Shown here: piece by piece, positions 34,501-45,505 of the stretch
How the letters are laid out: each line of letters begins with the position of its first letter
How positions within the stretch are numbered: the first letter of the stretch is position 1
Assembly: GCA_036172665.1 (NCBI GenBank)
Contig: CM069870.1
Coordinates: forward strand, 62,496,212-62,560,211
DNA from: Prosopocoilus inquinatus
Lineage: Eukaryota; Arthropoda; Insecta; Coleoptera; Lucanidae
Length of the DNA stretch: 64,000 nt
Reading direction: 5' to 3'
The notes under the pieces: model-generated
What the model saw: only the letters and a program-made list of their open reading frames with translations
Told to the model about the DNA's origin: nothing
The model's database searches: none
Made by a program: the position numbers and the translations under genes

Positions 34501-36416
34501 TTTTTTTTGTTCGCTGGCGACATTGCCTGCAAATAACTGGCAACCCTGGCATATAATTCATGTTCTGTGAGCTCGAAGAGAAAGTCAATTTGTCAATTCT
34601 ATCCACAGTTTTATATAATGATAAATCTAAATTAAAAGGTTGAAAACAATTGGAAATTTCGAAAACCTGGATAGTCATAAGTTTTCCAATGGTGCCATAA
34701 AATGGAGCAGGAAAGATCCCGCAACTATCATAATTTAAATTACTTTCTAAAAATTTTAATAAGACGGTTACCTATTACAGCTGCTTTCCATAAACAAACT
34801 GTATATTACTTGGACCAGTTCAGATTTTATTTAGTGTTATTTTTAATACTTAATACTCATATCACAATCATACTCTATCTTTACTGTTTTTTTTTATTTC
34901 TTTCTTTCTATTTTAATGAAATCTTAAAAAAATTTAAGTTTACATGCGTTTTCTGGGTTTCTGGGTTTAGATATAAACAAAAAGGGGCCCAACAAAAAGT
35001 TGAATACGGGCCCGCACATGTCTAATTACGTCACAGTTCCTGATATTCATAGAAAGCGAGGAAATATTAAATAGGTTTAAGCATTTAATAAATTTTACGC
35101 TACATTCATCAGTGTTAATTACACACATACTAATTAAAAAATTTTAAAATCAAATACAGATTTGTACAGTTTAAAGAAACAAACAACGTATTCCATCAGA
35201 AGTTGACACTTGAGTGAATTTACTTTAACTCCTGAATAATTAAACATAAGGGTGGTAAGTTAGCGCTAAGATTCGGAAAACGACACGAGAGTACAACTAA
35301 AAGAAAGCGGAACAAAGAAATCTAATATAAGCGTGGGTCGTTGGAATAACGTCACACGATTACACCTGTCACTCCTGACTGTTTAACATCGAAAAAGAAG
35401 ATCCGCTTGGAATGAGCTGATTATAACAACTCCACAGGTTGACGAAGCACAAATAATATCAGTTATCTGTATCCATACCTCGTACTGGCGTAATGTCGAT
35501 GACGATAGAGCAAATAAATTCTTTCACGAACACAATTTTGGCCAATGAGATTACAATTACAGATAACGTGACATCCAGAAACGAACAATGTGGCCAACCA
35601 TCATCAACTAAGACGTGCCACACATGAATATTTAAAAGAACCAGAACCGGGGAATTAAACTGTAACAGTATTATGTCCCTGACCTTGATTATAACTTTTT
35701 GCACATGTTAATTTATCTTTTTATTCACTACACAGAAACAATCAGAAAGAATTTCAACGACCCAATAAATTTATATGGATGTGGCATTGCCAGTTAAATA
35801 AACAAGACAAAGCGGAATATATTTTTTCCTTAAGTCGTAATTTACTGCGAAAATTCATATTTTTTATGGCGGAAGAGAGAACAGAAAAGAAACGACCACC
35901 ATCATCATCATCATTCATTTGTTTTATTCGTGGGGCAAAGACGCATCGGAAGAAGAGCGGGAGCACGCAGGCCTGCTGGCATTGTTTAATATTGAATGCG
36001 GGATTTATGTAAGCCGAAGCTCGGCCGAATCCCTTGCACGGGACATGTATATTTCATGAGGATTTAGGTGTCCCTTGATATCATCAGAAAAGATATAAAA
36101 TATTTGGTTAGGTAATCTCCGTAAATCTGTAAGGGAGAGCGCGCGGGAAAATTAAGGCCCTTTTTTTTTCTTGGGCGGCGTAAATGGCCAGCGGCACGGT
36201 ATTTCGCGCTTAATCTTCATTAGGAGAGACGGTTTGCACTAATTTGGTGAGGAAGCATTCGTGGGGATTTAGGAGAAAGAATGTTGCCTTACAAAAGCTT
36301 TTTTTTTCCCTGCTTTTATACCTTCGTGTTAGGCCTACATAATAAATTATTGACCGTACAATATTTAGCCCTTTCACGATAAATTTGGGGTACGAAATGA
36401 AGGTCACTAGTTATAA
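34501..36416. other. intron sequence, no gene seen
   Basis: Around 35750-36200 base composition is less AT-rich, with an ATC microrepeat at 35900-35915 and several TAATTA-like sites. This could be regulatory but cannot be proven from the sequence. A further ATACGGGCCCG phrase lies at 35002. Confidence 0.4.
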
Positions 36417-37590
36417 CTGAGTGTCGAAATACCAGCTCGTTATTGGTTTGTCGTTTCAAATTTCTACCGCTGTCTATTTGTAATATATTCTGCTGTGAGA
36501 ATACGTTTGTGTTCTCGCTAATATCGGAATCTGTGTAAATCGTGATTGCAAGATTCATCTAAACAGTTTGACTAGAATTCACTGAACTCGACGTGTTTAT
36601 TGAAGTGATTATTTCGCACATCAAATCGCTAATATTCAAGAGAATGACAGATATGTGACTGATCGGTAATCACGTTTCACGAGGTTTCATGTCTTGCTTT
36701 CTTTCGGCGATAGATTCGTCTTATTGCGGTACATATTTCTGAGCACGGGTAGCCGCTAAGCGTACAGTAAACAGGTACCATCACTTCAAGGTTCATTCGA
36801 AAACGCATACCTTAGGTACCGGTTCAGTTCGACGTTCGACGGTTGCTTAATTCACGTACCTGAAGGGGATTTGCCACGACCGTGGGCGACGTTAAAAACG
36901 ACCATTTGAAAAACTAGCTCGTTATTGGTCTGCCGTTTCAAAGTTCTACCGCCATCTGTTTACCGCTTGGCTGACCATTTTCTGGTTTCGCCGCCATTCT
37001 GCTGTGTAACAGGTTAGAGACTGTTTGTCTTCTCGCTAATTTGTCAATTGTGATTGCAAGATTCATCTACTGTTGAAAGCAAAAAAAGTAGAGAAACTAC
37101 ATTTTCCGTAATTATTCTTTCTGAAAATGTCAAATGTTAAAGACAAATTCACAAATTTTACCAAAGTTCTAAACTTGTTAATTTTGAAAGCTTTTAAATT
37201 TTTTTAATGTTATCTGTGAAGTCATCTTTAATCACTACCATTTTCTGAAAGAGTGAGTTTGTCTACTTTTTTTGCTTCCGACTGTAAATCGCTTGACTGG
37301 AATTCATTCAATTCTGCATTTTTATCGAAATTATTATTTCTCACAACACACCAACAAATTGCTAATATTCAAGCCGGTCGGTAATCACATCACACGAGGT
37401 TTCATCTCTTACTTTCTTTCGGCGACAGATTCGTTTAATTACGGGACATATTTGTGAGCAAGGGTAGCCGCTGAGCTTATGGTGAATAGGTAGGTACCTT
37501 CACTTCGAGGTTCCTTTGAAAACGCATACCTCAGGTACCGGTTCAGTTCGACGTCCGACGGCTCCAAAATTCACGTACCTGAAGGGGAAT
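36417..37590. repeat. tandem duplication of a ~460 bp unit
   Basis: Copy 1 (36417-36874) and copy 2 (36907-37590) share AGCTCGTTATTGGT, GTGATTGCAAGATTCATCTA, CGGTAATCAC, CACGAGGTTTCAT, GGGTAGCCGCT and AGGTACCGGTTCAGTTCGAC. Copy 2 is longer because of a MITE (37070-37284) and a few short indels. Identity is roughly 80% by eye. Non-coding. Confidence 0.85.
37070..37284. mobile_element. 215 bp Tc1/mariner-like MITE, TA TSD, empty site known
   Basis: Ends CTGTTGAAAGCAAAAAAAGT and its complement ACTTTTTTTGCTTCCGACTG form ~24 bp TIRs flanked by TA. The neighbouring tandem copy at 36566-36580 shows the uninterrupted target (CATCTAAACAGTTTGAC). The right-end complement, CAGTCGGAAGCAAAAAAAGT, is of the Tc1/mariner type. 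No open frame. Confidence 0.9.
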
Positions 37591-37846
37591 CAGCAGTTAA
37601 TTCGGCGCACTATCGTGAGCAACGTTGGAAACAACGCTGACTTCAAGCGACATGGACTGCATACGACCTCTACTTACGGAATTTTGAAGCCAATGGCGTA
37701 AACAGCTGACTGCCATATAACGGTTCTTTTTAAGCCCAAATAATTCCGACACATTGTAACCAATTAAAATTTAATTACAAACGTCAACGATTCGGATTAA
37801 TTTTTGGTTGATCGTAGTGTTTCTATAAAATTTGTTGAAAACTGAG

Positions 37847-37859
37847 AGAGAGAGAGAGG
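37847..37859. repeat. (GA)n microsatellite
   Basis: Six to seven GA dinucleotides, followed by a GGTACC. Confidence 0.8.
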
Positions 37860-38049
37860 TACCGAATCAACTAATAGACTTTTTCTCTGGTAGTCTGCGT
37901 CTCTCTCACTTTGAAACAATTTTTTGAAATTGCAAACAATTAACGTTGTGTCACACGGGCCTAAAAAACGAACAAATTAATTGAAAGGAAGAAAATTACA
38001 AAAGATTTTGTAAGGTTAAAAAAAGAAAGGAATGTTTGCAAACAAAAAC

Positions 38050-40030
38050 CATCGCGTTATAGTTTTGATATTTCCTCTTTCGAAAGTATTTGTTTTTCGT
38101 TCTTTTATTCTTCTCTTGGTCTTCTGTTTATCTTGTCCGTCCGTCCGTCTACAAAAAAAATGTCAAAATTGGTCATGAGACTGACCACCTTTTGTTTTTT
38201 TGGATTTTCGTCAAGAACTTGTTATTTGTGGTGAAACTGTTTTGTTTTCTTTTTCTTGGTTTTATGGAAAATATGTCAAAATTGTCGCTTGCTTTTACGG
38301 AAAAAAAGTTCTTCAATAAATCAATCACCTTTTATTTTGTTTTTCATCTTTTTATAGAGATCTATCATGAAAATAATTTGTTTTTTTCGTTTTCGTCTTC
38401 AACTGCTTTTTGTTTTTAGTTTTCGTCTCTTAACTGGGGACAAATCAAAATTGTTTTGAATACATTGTCTTTTTTTATTTTCGTCTTTTTATATTTTGTG
38501 ATCTAGCATTTTTTTATAATTCTTGTTTTTCGTCTTTTTATAAAAAAAATGTCGGAATTCGTCTCAAAATCGCTCGTCTTTTTTTTTCCTTTTCCTTATT
38601 TTATTTCTTGGTCGGTCATTTATTTGTTTTTTCTTCTCTCGATTTTTACATGAAGAAAGAATTCGACATCAACCGTTTTTTGTTTCTAGTTTTCCCTCGG
38701 GAATACTGAATTTCTCGCAAACGACTGTCTTTTGTTTTCCTTCTTCGACCTTTCGTTCACAAAGAAGTTGGAATTCGGCGTGAAATCCGTCGTTTTCTTT
38801 TGTTTTTGAAGAAAGTCGTGTGCTTGAAGTAGAAAGTGAAATCCACAATCTTTTGCTCTTTTCTCTCGTCGTCTTTTAATAAAAAATCTCTTATAATGGA
38901 TTATCTTTTGTCCTTGTTCTTCGTCTGTTTATGAAAAAAAGTCGGAATCCGTCATAAAATTGATCTTCTTTTGCTTTTATTTTCCGTTTTTTAATAAGAA
39001 GTTAAGTTTTCTTTAATAAGAAAGCAGATTGTCTTTTATTTTCCTTTTTCAATTTTTCGTGAATAAAGAAGTCAGAATTCGTCATAAAATCTGTCTCTTT
39101 ATGAAGAAAGTCGTCAGTCAGGTTGAAGTAGAAAGTGAAATCGACAATCTTTTGTATTTTTAATGAAAAATCTCTTGCAGTCGATTATTTTTTGACCTTG
39201 TTTTTTGTCTTTTTTGTCAAAAAGAAGTCGGAATCGAATCATAAAATCGGTCGTCTCTTGCTTTTGCTTTGAGTTTTTTTTTTGTAATAAGAAAGTCGAT
39301 TGTCTTTTGTTTTGTCTTTCAACTTTTCACGAAGGAATAAATCTAATCTCGTCAAGACACCAACCTCCTTTTTGTTTCTCCGTTGTTGTCTTTCTTCGGA
39401 GAAGAAGAAGAAGGAATTTGGCGTGAGATCGACCGCCCTTTGTTTCTGTTTTTCGTTCTTTTTCTTTCACGGCAACAATTTCGTCGCGCAAATGACCATC
39501 TCTTGTCTTTTTGTTTTAATTTTTTTTAAAATAAGAAGAAAGTCATTGAAATCAATCGTGGTTTGTGTTTGTTCCGTCTTTTTATGAAGTAGGTCGTGTT
39601 TCAATCGACCGTTTTTTTGTCTGGTTTTTTCTTTGAATTGCCTTATGGAACCTACTAAACAAGTAAACAAGTGTTTTGTTCCTGATTTTTTTTTTATTTT
39701 CGTAGAAGAAGGTCGATCGTTTTGTTTCTATGTTACCTTCTCATCGGACGAATTAAAGAACAAGCGAAATTTTATTACGTGTTCTTTGTTTTACTGTTTT
39801 TGTTCTCATTTTTAGCTAATCGTCTATTACCTTTTGTTTTTTTCTCTCGTTTTTGCTTTCGATGATAAAACAAAAATTCCAAAAATTTCTTCAGAAACAG
39901 TTAATGCGAACCGAACTCATCGTGATTTCGACGCTTGCTTATTTCTTCCTCTCATGAAGAATGAAGAAAAGAACATTGTGAAACCGATCGTCTTTTGTTT
40001 TTATTATTATTTATTTATTTTTTTGCTTTA
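38050..40030. repeat. T-rich degenerate satellite-like array, ~2 kb
   Basis: A composite phrase TCGTCTTTTTATGAAAAAAA, GTCGGAATTCGTCATAAAAT, CGATCGTCTTTTGTTTT recurs many times with drift, at spacings around 60-150 bp (for example near 38170, 38530, 38760, 38930, 39060, 39220 and 39590). T/A skew is strong and persistent on the plus strand. Several open frames of 60-109 codons are by-products of the composition. It resembles the tract at 33561-34500. Confidence 0.75.
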
Positions 40031-40599
40031 GATCAGATAATCAAGACACATCTTTTAATTTTTTTATAACTTCTTTTCTTTCGTTAATTTTTGGATAGTT
40101 ATTGCTCGTGAAAATTGCAGAGAATATGAAACAAATAAAACAGTTTTTTTAAAACGAGCTTAAAGAGTAATTTATTGACTTACTTTTCTTTCCTACGTCT
40201 CTTTTTTTCATTCATTTTTCTCGAATTTCTCACATATTCTCCTGCGCTTTCCGGGCGATTTCCCAAGTACTGTAGATAGGCCTATTGGTTTCCTGTTGTC
40301 CATGTTTCAGGTCACATGAAAAATGCATTTTCTTTCCAAACAAAATGCACAGTGGAATTTGCTTATTGGTCTCATGTTACCCAGTAGAATTTGGTGGGAA
40401 TATAATCTCATTTTGATCTTAGAAGTCACTTACATTATTAAATGATTTAATAACATTTTCAGAATTGTAGATTTAGTAGATTTAAATTAAATCTACCATG
40501 TAAAGGGTTTTCACGAACGCGACCAAATTAACTGGAACGATCTAATGCATGACGAATTAATTTTACATGCATCAGAGCCCGGCCGACGCGCCAAGGTCT

Positions 40600-40735
40600 G
40601 GAACGTTCGACGGACATCCAGATGCTTCCGCCGACGGAATTCTCGAGGCTACGAAGCTCCTCAAAACTAGCCCGGTTATAAAAACAAGCGCACGCCGAGA
40701 ATAGGAAGAACAGACATTCACAGTTCGAATTGAAG
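40600..40735 (+). promoter_or_regulatory. isolated TATA promoter with heat-shock-element-like sites
   Basis: In an AT-rich intron a GC-rich island (about 40565-40700) contains TCTGGAACGTTCGAC and CAGATGCTTCCG, inverted GAA/TTC pairs like heat-shock elements, and GAATTCTCGAG. A TATAAAAA box lies at 40677-40684. Thirty to forty bases downstream, GACATTCACAGTTCGAATTG resembles an insect initiator plus leader. This spacing is that of an insect heat-shock-type promoter. No recognisable heat-shock protein follows, only a 68-codon frame at 40861, so the promoter is orphaned or drives an unknown transcript. Confidence 0.5.
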
Positions 40736-40860
40736 CTAACTGATCCACTTTCATAAAAATTAATTAATTAATAGTCCGCATGAAATAAATTAGTAATTAC
40801 TACTGTATCGTTCTTAATAAAATAGTTATTAGATTTATCGAGTATTTCATTTTAAAATAA

Positions 40861-41067
40861 ATGAATACGAAACTTAAATCCGTAACAAATCTTTCTAGGA
40901 AAATTAGTTTTGCGAACGCTGAAGAATATTTTCTTGTCAATAAAAAAAGAGTAACTAACATAACTAAGCATAGTTCGTCTAGTACTTTATGTAATAGTTT
41001 TTATTTATTTTTTATTTATTTATTAGTTTTAATGTTTGTTGTAATACATTATCAGGCATTGCGTTAA
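40861..41067 (+). CDS. hypothetical 68-residue protein with one membrane segment
   Basis: A complete ATG-to-TAA frame starts about 145 nt downstream of the predicted start site of the TATA promoter. Residues 1-40 are basic and serine-rich. Residues 44-63 (NSFYLFFIYLLVLMFVVIHY) form a clear hydrophobic helix, so a tail-anchored topology is possible. I do not recognise a family. The A/T-rich codons match the surrounding intron, so a chance frame is at least as likely. Confidence 0.2.
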   Translation: MNTKLKSVTNLSRKISFANAEEYFLVNKKRVTNITKHSSSSTLCNSFYLFFIYLLVLMFVVIHYQALR

Positions 41068-41169
41068 TCAACTTTGTTAAGTTACTGAAAATTCTACTGT
41101 CGTAATTGAGTATTTGGTTGCCTAATTCGGATGATCACGTGGGATTCGGACATTTTTGAAACCCCTATA

Positions 41170-41694
41170 CACCGTGATTCAGAAATATCTCCCGATATTT
41201 TCAGGGTGAATAGAATATCAAAAAATAAGATCAATTTTTTATGTAATAGTTTTTCCAAAACTGAATAATAGGGGAGTTATAACCCCCGAAAGAGGGGTGA
41301 AAATTTTTGTTTTCTGGCAATATGGATCTAAATAACTAAATAAACTAATATTTTTAAACACAGATATAAAGCACCTAACTGCGCAATAACAACGTATTTG
41401 TCCATCCTTTTTAAAGGGTAGTTTTCTAGGGGTGGCTTTCAGTATTTTATCCCTAACTTTTTATTTTTTACATATTTCGTCAAAAATTTGTAAAAAAAAT
41501 ATCTTTAGATTATTTGGCATAAAAAAAAGGTTCTCTTATTACATTTCGATAAATTCAACCGTTTTGGAGTAATTGAGGTTTAAAAGTTCGTATGCACCTA
41601 TTATTTTATCTTTTTTTTTAATTTATATAAAAAGGTGACTTTATTTTTTGATGTTCACCCTGAAAATATCGGGAGACATTTCTGAAGCACGGTG
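41170..41694. mobile_element. 525 bp Tc1/mariner-like MITE, TA TSD
   Basis: The left end CACCGTGATTCAGAAATATC continues into CTCCCGATATTTTCAGGGTG. The right end is its complement with a few changes, making TIRs of about 45 bp. TA flanks both sides (41168-41169 and 41695-41696). The interior is AT-rich without a transposase. The CACCGTGxTTCAGAAA end type and TA duplication suggest Tc1/mariner, by inference. Confidence 0.9.
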
Positions 41695-42239
41695 TAGGTA
41701 TATCTTATAAGCGTTAATAAAGAGCAATTTCTTTTTTCCCTCTAAGTCCGTTACAAGCAGATTGTCCTGCTTTTGAAAAGAAATCGTATTCAATATTGCA
41801 TAAAAATCTTTTACACAGTATTCTGTCCGGTAATCAAAACGAACACATTGTGAAAATTCACTGACAGAGCCTCCGAAGCGTATCTTGATTGATGTCCGCC
41901 ATTATATACAATTATGTCATCAGGAAACGCATAGATCATGATATATGTCGTCATAAAAATAGATATTTAGCAATGAAACATAATATATCGTTTTCGTATA
42001 ATAGAAAAAACCATCACCTTGTACATTGCTATCTTTTCTCGTGCAGAGTCGCAAGCCATAATTCATCATTTACTGATTTAGCGATTATACGATATAATCT
42101 TCCCATTTTAAATTGGTTTATGCTTAAGCTTTCTGGTATTTACATATTTTCAAACCACGAAAACCTTTTTAAAATGGGAATACTATACCATAAGGTGCAG
42201 TTTTTAGCAAGTTATAGTGAACAGCGTAAGTTAAAGGCA

Positions 42240-43433
42240 TTAGAGCCTTAATTACTACACATTATCTCCCCAACTAACCATAAAACCCCAAGTTTAAAAT
42301 GAAGGCATCTGGAAGCCAAGTCTTCTTCCCTCATTAACCACGAATTAATTCCACAAAGTTTCTCCACGACGGTAATTTCTGTTCCATTTTTTTTTTTTTT
42401 TTGATGGGGGGGTGGGGTGATATGCATAAAAATTTCAACTTCCTTTGTCAATGCAGCCCACTTCTTAGCCACTGACACGGTAATTAACTTCAACCCTCTT
42501 TTGCGGCTCCTCGAAATTCGTAAATGAAGCAGAATAAAGCGCGCTGCGCTGCTTTCGGTTTACGGCGGGATGTAAATTAAAAGCACTTTTAATCAAGATT
42601 CTTAATTGTTGACGCACTAATGAATCTGGCGACGACAACGCGGCGACGTTAATAATTATTTTATTCTAAATAATTCCGCCCTGAATTTCGAAAAACAAAA
42701 ACATCGAGTTACATGACGGCTGAAATTTCATCTTCTCGTTGGCTTTTCGTTCTTTATTGTGCGTCTTCGGAGGCGTCGCGACGGTGGTCGCTCGAAGGCG
42801 CTCGTTTGAATTATCAAAATCCAATTTTCTCTTTGTATTCCGCGTCAATCCACCCTGTATCCACACGCAGCTCCCATTAATTAAACATTCCGGATGATCG
42901 TAAAGGCAGAAGGCAGATCTGAGAACAATTGTGCGATGGATATTCGGCTACAGTAATCCAATTACGCTAAATACAAAGCCGACGTAATGGATTTGAAAAT
43001 CCCTATATTCAGTGCGAATTAATTTCCGTTACGACTAATTTATTTTATGAGTGGAAGGGGACTTAATTAATTAATTCCTTCTAATTTAGGAGCTTCAGGT
43101 GTGCTAGTCGATACAATAACGGACGACGTCATACTCTTGTGTTTTTTTTAACGAACACAAAGTAAACTCTTTAATTGAAATTTATACACCAAGTGAATAA
43201 TAAATCAGGCAAATTCAGGTTATGAACATGGCATGAATAGGGCAGTTTCAGAAACTCTTACATCCAGATTGAAATGGGAAATTATTTTATATTGGAACAT
43301 AAACAACGCTTTAATATAATGGAGAGACCACCTGCATCATCAAGAGTTCCCAAACAAGTGGGCTACTTATCTTAACTTGTCTCCCTCCTCAATAACAGGA
43401 TTTGTTCGAAACCCAATGTATAAAGCCTATATA
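42240..43433. other. intron; GC-richer, possibly regulatory block
   Basis: From about 42480 to 43090 composition is more balanced, with CpG-containing phrases (GCGCGCTGCGCTGC, GGCGACGACAACGCGGCGAC) and TAATTA/TTAATTAA sites. It has no open frame of note and no repeat copies in the window. A cis-regulatory element is possible but unproven. Confidence 0.3.
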
Positions 43434-44189
43434 CAGGGTAGGGCAAAAGTATGGAACCGGCTTAGTATTCCAAAAACTGTTTGACGTATCTATTTGAAAT
43501 TTGGTGTGTGATGCAGAGTCAATAGGACCTACGTTACCAATTTGCTTCAATTGTTTATCTACTTTTGTTTCTGAGATCCAATGCCTACTTGATTTTTCTT
43601 AAATAACAAGCTGCTGATTTTTTTCCTCTATTTAAAAGTTCGTTTAATTCTTTACACGACCACATAAAAATATTTATCTATTGCATAAGAAAATTTCTAG
43701 AAAATAATGTTTGAATGAAAAAGTTAGAAAAAATGGTTTACGCTGATATTTAGTATTTGTTTTTATGTTTTTAAGGCAATTTTTATTAAAATTTTCTTTA
43801 GTTCTATCTTAAAAACAGCCCATAATCTTGTGGTTTTACAGTTTTTTTGTTAAAACTAGAATTTTTGTCGAATATCAAACAATAAACCATTTTTCCTAAC
43901 TTTTTCATTCAAACGTTTTTTTCTCGAAAATTTTCTTATGTAATTGATAATTATTTTCATGTGGTCGTTTAGAGAATTAAACGAACTATTAAATAAGGAA
44001 AAAAATCAGCAGGTTGTCATTTAAAAAAAATCAAGTAGGCGTTGGATTTCAGAAAGAAGAGCCGATAGACAATTGAAATAAATTGATGATGTAGGTCTTA
44101 CTGACTCTGAAAAACACACCAAATTTTAAATAGATACGTCAAACAGTTTTCGAAATATTAAACCGGTTCCATGCTTTTGCCCTTCCCTG
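43434..44189. mobile_element. TA-flanked foldback MITE, copy 2
   Basis: The left end CAGGGTAGGGCAAAAGTATG and right end CATGCTTTTGCCCTTCCCTG are flanked by TA. The ~200 bp subterminal regions match copy 1 at 2132-2860. Internal parts run in the opposite order to copy 1, so the two copies are inserted in opposite orientation or the loop has inverted. No coding capacity. Confidence 0.9.
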
Positions 44190-44191
44190 TA

Positions 44192-45364
44192 TATACAGCG
44201 TGTAATCAAATAAGTTTCAGATATTAAAACTGTAAGTTCTTTATCACTTAAGAAAGTGATTTCTGCAAATATGAATTTTATTGGTGAAAAATTAAAGAAA
44301 TTAAAACCCCCCCAGAGCCCGAAGACTTTTTGTTTCAAAACCTCTGACTGCCCGTGTGTCAGTTTGTACAAAGGCATCATAAAATATCGTAAAACAATAA
44401 AGCGTCATCGAACTGAAGAATACTGGGTTAAAATCTTCGCTTATGTAATTCCATAACGGAATAGAATTATAAATATCCATCGCGTTGCTTATTAAATTAA
44501 TCAATTTTCACGTAATTGTTAATAGTTTTCTGCTCACAAAACTGTAAAAATAAATAAAAATTAGAAATTCCATTTTCTAAAATTATTTTACTAATTCATA
44601 CGTATTCATCGTGTACTTTATTTTCTGGTCGTCAATAAACTGCATTGTTATTTTATTGCGCAAAATGTTTAAGAATGTCTTTTCTTTCTGCATTTCGGAA
44701 AATCGTTATTGAATGCTGTCATCGCTTTTATTATTTTGTGGAACCAAAACAATAAAGCGTCATCGAACTCGAACTACGAAGAAACGTATTCGTTGGTGGA
44801 AATAATTAACAAAGCGACATTCAATCAATGCAACTAATATTTTTTTGAAATCATTTTAATACGCGAAATTAGCACTGTAAATCATGTGTACTATTGGTTT
44901 ACAAAGACCAGGATGTCAAGATCTAATTATTGTCGATTATCTAATGAAACAGATTTAATTTTGATCAATGCAAGCAGATTTAAATTGTTCTCCTTTAATA
45001 ATAATGCACACACGGGCCACGACCGAGAGGTTGTGAATTTGAAGTCTCATCTTTAATGGGTCGGTGATTCTATTTTATTGTGTTCCAATAAAGCTTTTAA
45101 AATGCGATCAAGCAATTGACCTTGAATTTTGCTGGAATTTTGTTTTATAACGTTGTTTTTGTGCACGCCCGACCAGAAGTTCTCAAACAAAAGAGTCAGT
45201 ACTCCTCCACTAGGTAACTTTTTTATTTTTCAGCTAGACTTTTGGTAGTTGCAGCATTAATTCTCTTACATGATGAGGAACTTGTGGTATTAATATGTGA
45301 AACTAATTTGATTACACCCTGTATATAAATTGTTGCATATAACAAACCCAATTGTTATTAGACT
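44192..45364. other. intron sequence, no gene seen
   Basis: AT-rich. A frame at 44256-44456 and its opposite-strand overlaps are unrecognised. AACAATAAAGCGTCATCGAACT is repeated at 44394 and 44747, a minor dispersed duplication. Confidence 0.45.
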
Positions 45365-45505
45365 ATGTGAAATCTCTTATGCAAAGTGTTGTTTAAGGCT
45401 ACCTAACTATGTAATCTATTCATTAGTCTGACTAAATCCCATTATCCAAAATGTGCAGTAACAATCAGCAAGAGGCACATTAAATTAAAAACTTTTCGCG
45501 CAAGA
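45365..45505 (-). repeat. duplicated LOXL intron segment (copy of 50460-50605)
   Basis: CTATGTGAAATCTCTTATGC, GTGCAGTAACAATCAGCAAG, AGGCACATTAAATTAAAAAC and TTTTCGCGCA match 50460-50605 in order and orientation. It is the distal end of a tandem duplication whose exon part lies at 50018-50457, now separated by a copia insertion. Confidence 0.85.

Noticed and set aside
34149..34678. Phe-rich plus-strand and Lys-rich minus-strand open frames
   Set aside because: Both are direct products of the T-rich tract, and the same bases give long frames on both strands.
38090..40031. Several 60-109 codon open frames
   Set aside because: They lie in a degenerate T-rich array, are rich in F/L/S/V and have no family resemblance.
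40572..40754. Minus-strand open frame in the GC-rich island
   Set aside because: The island is better explained as a plus-strand TATA promoter. The protein has no recognisable domain and the start lies in the predicted leader.
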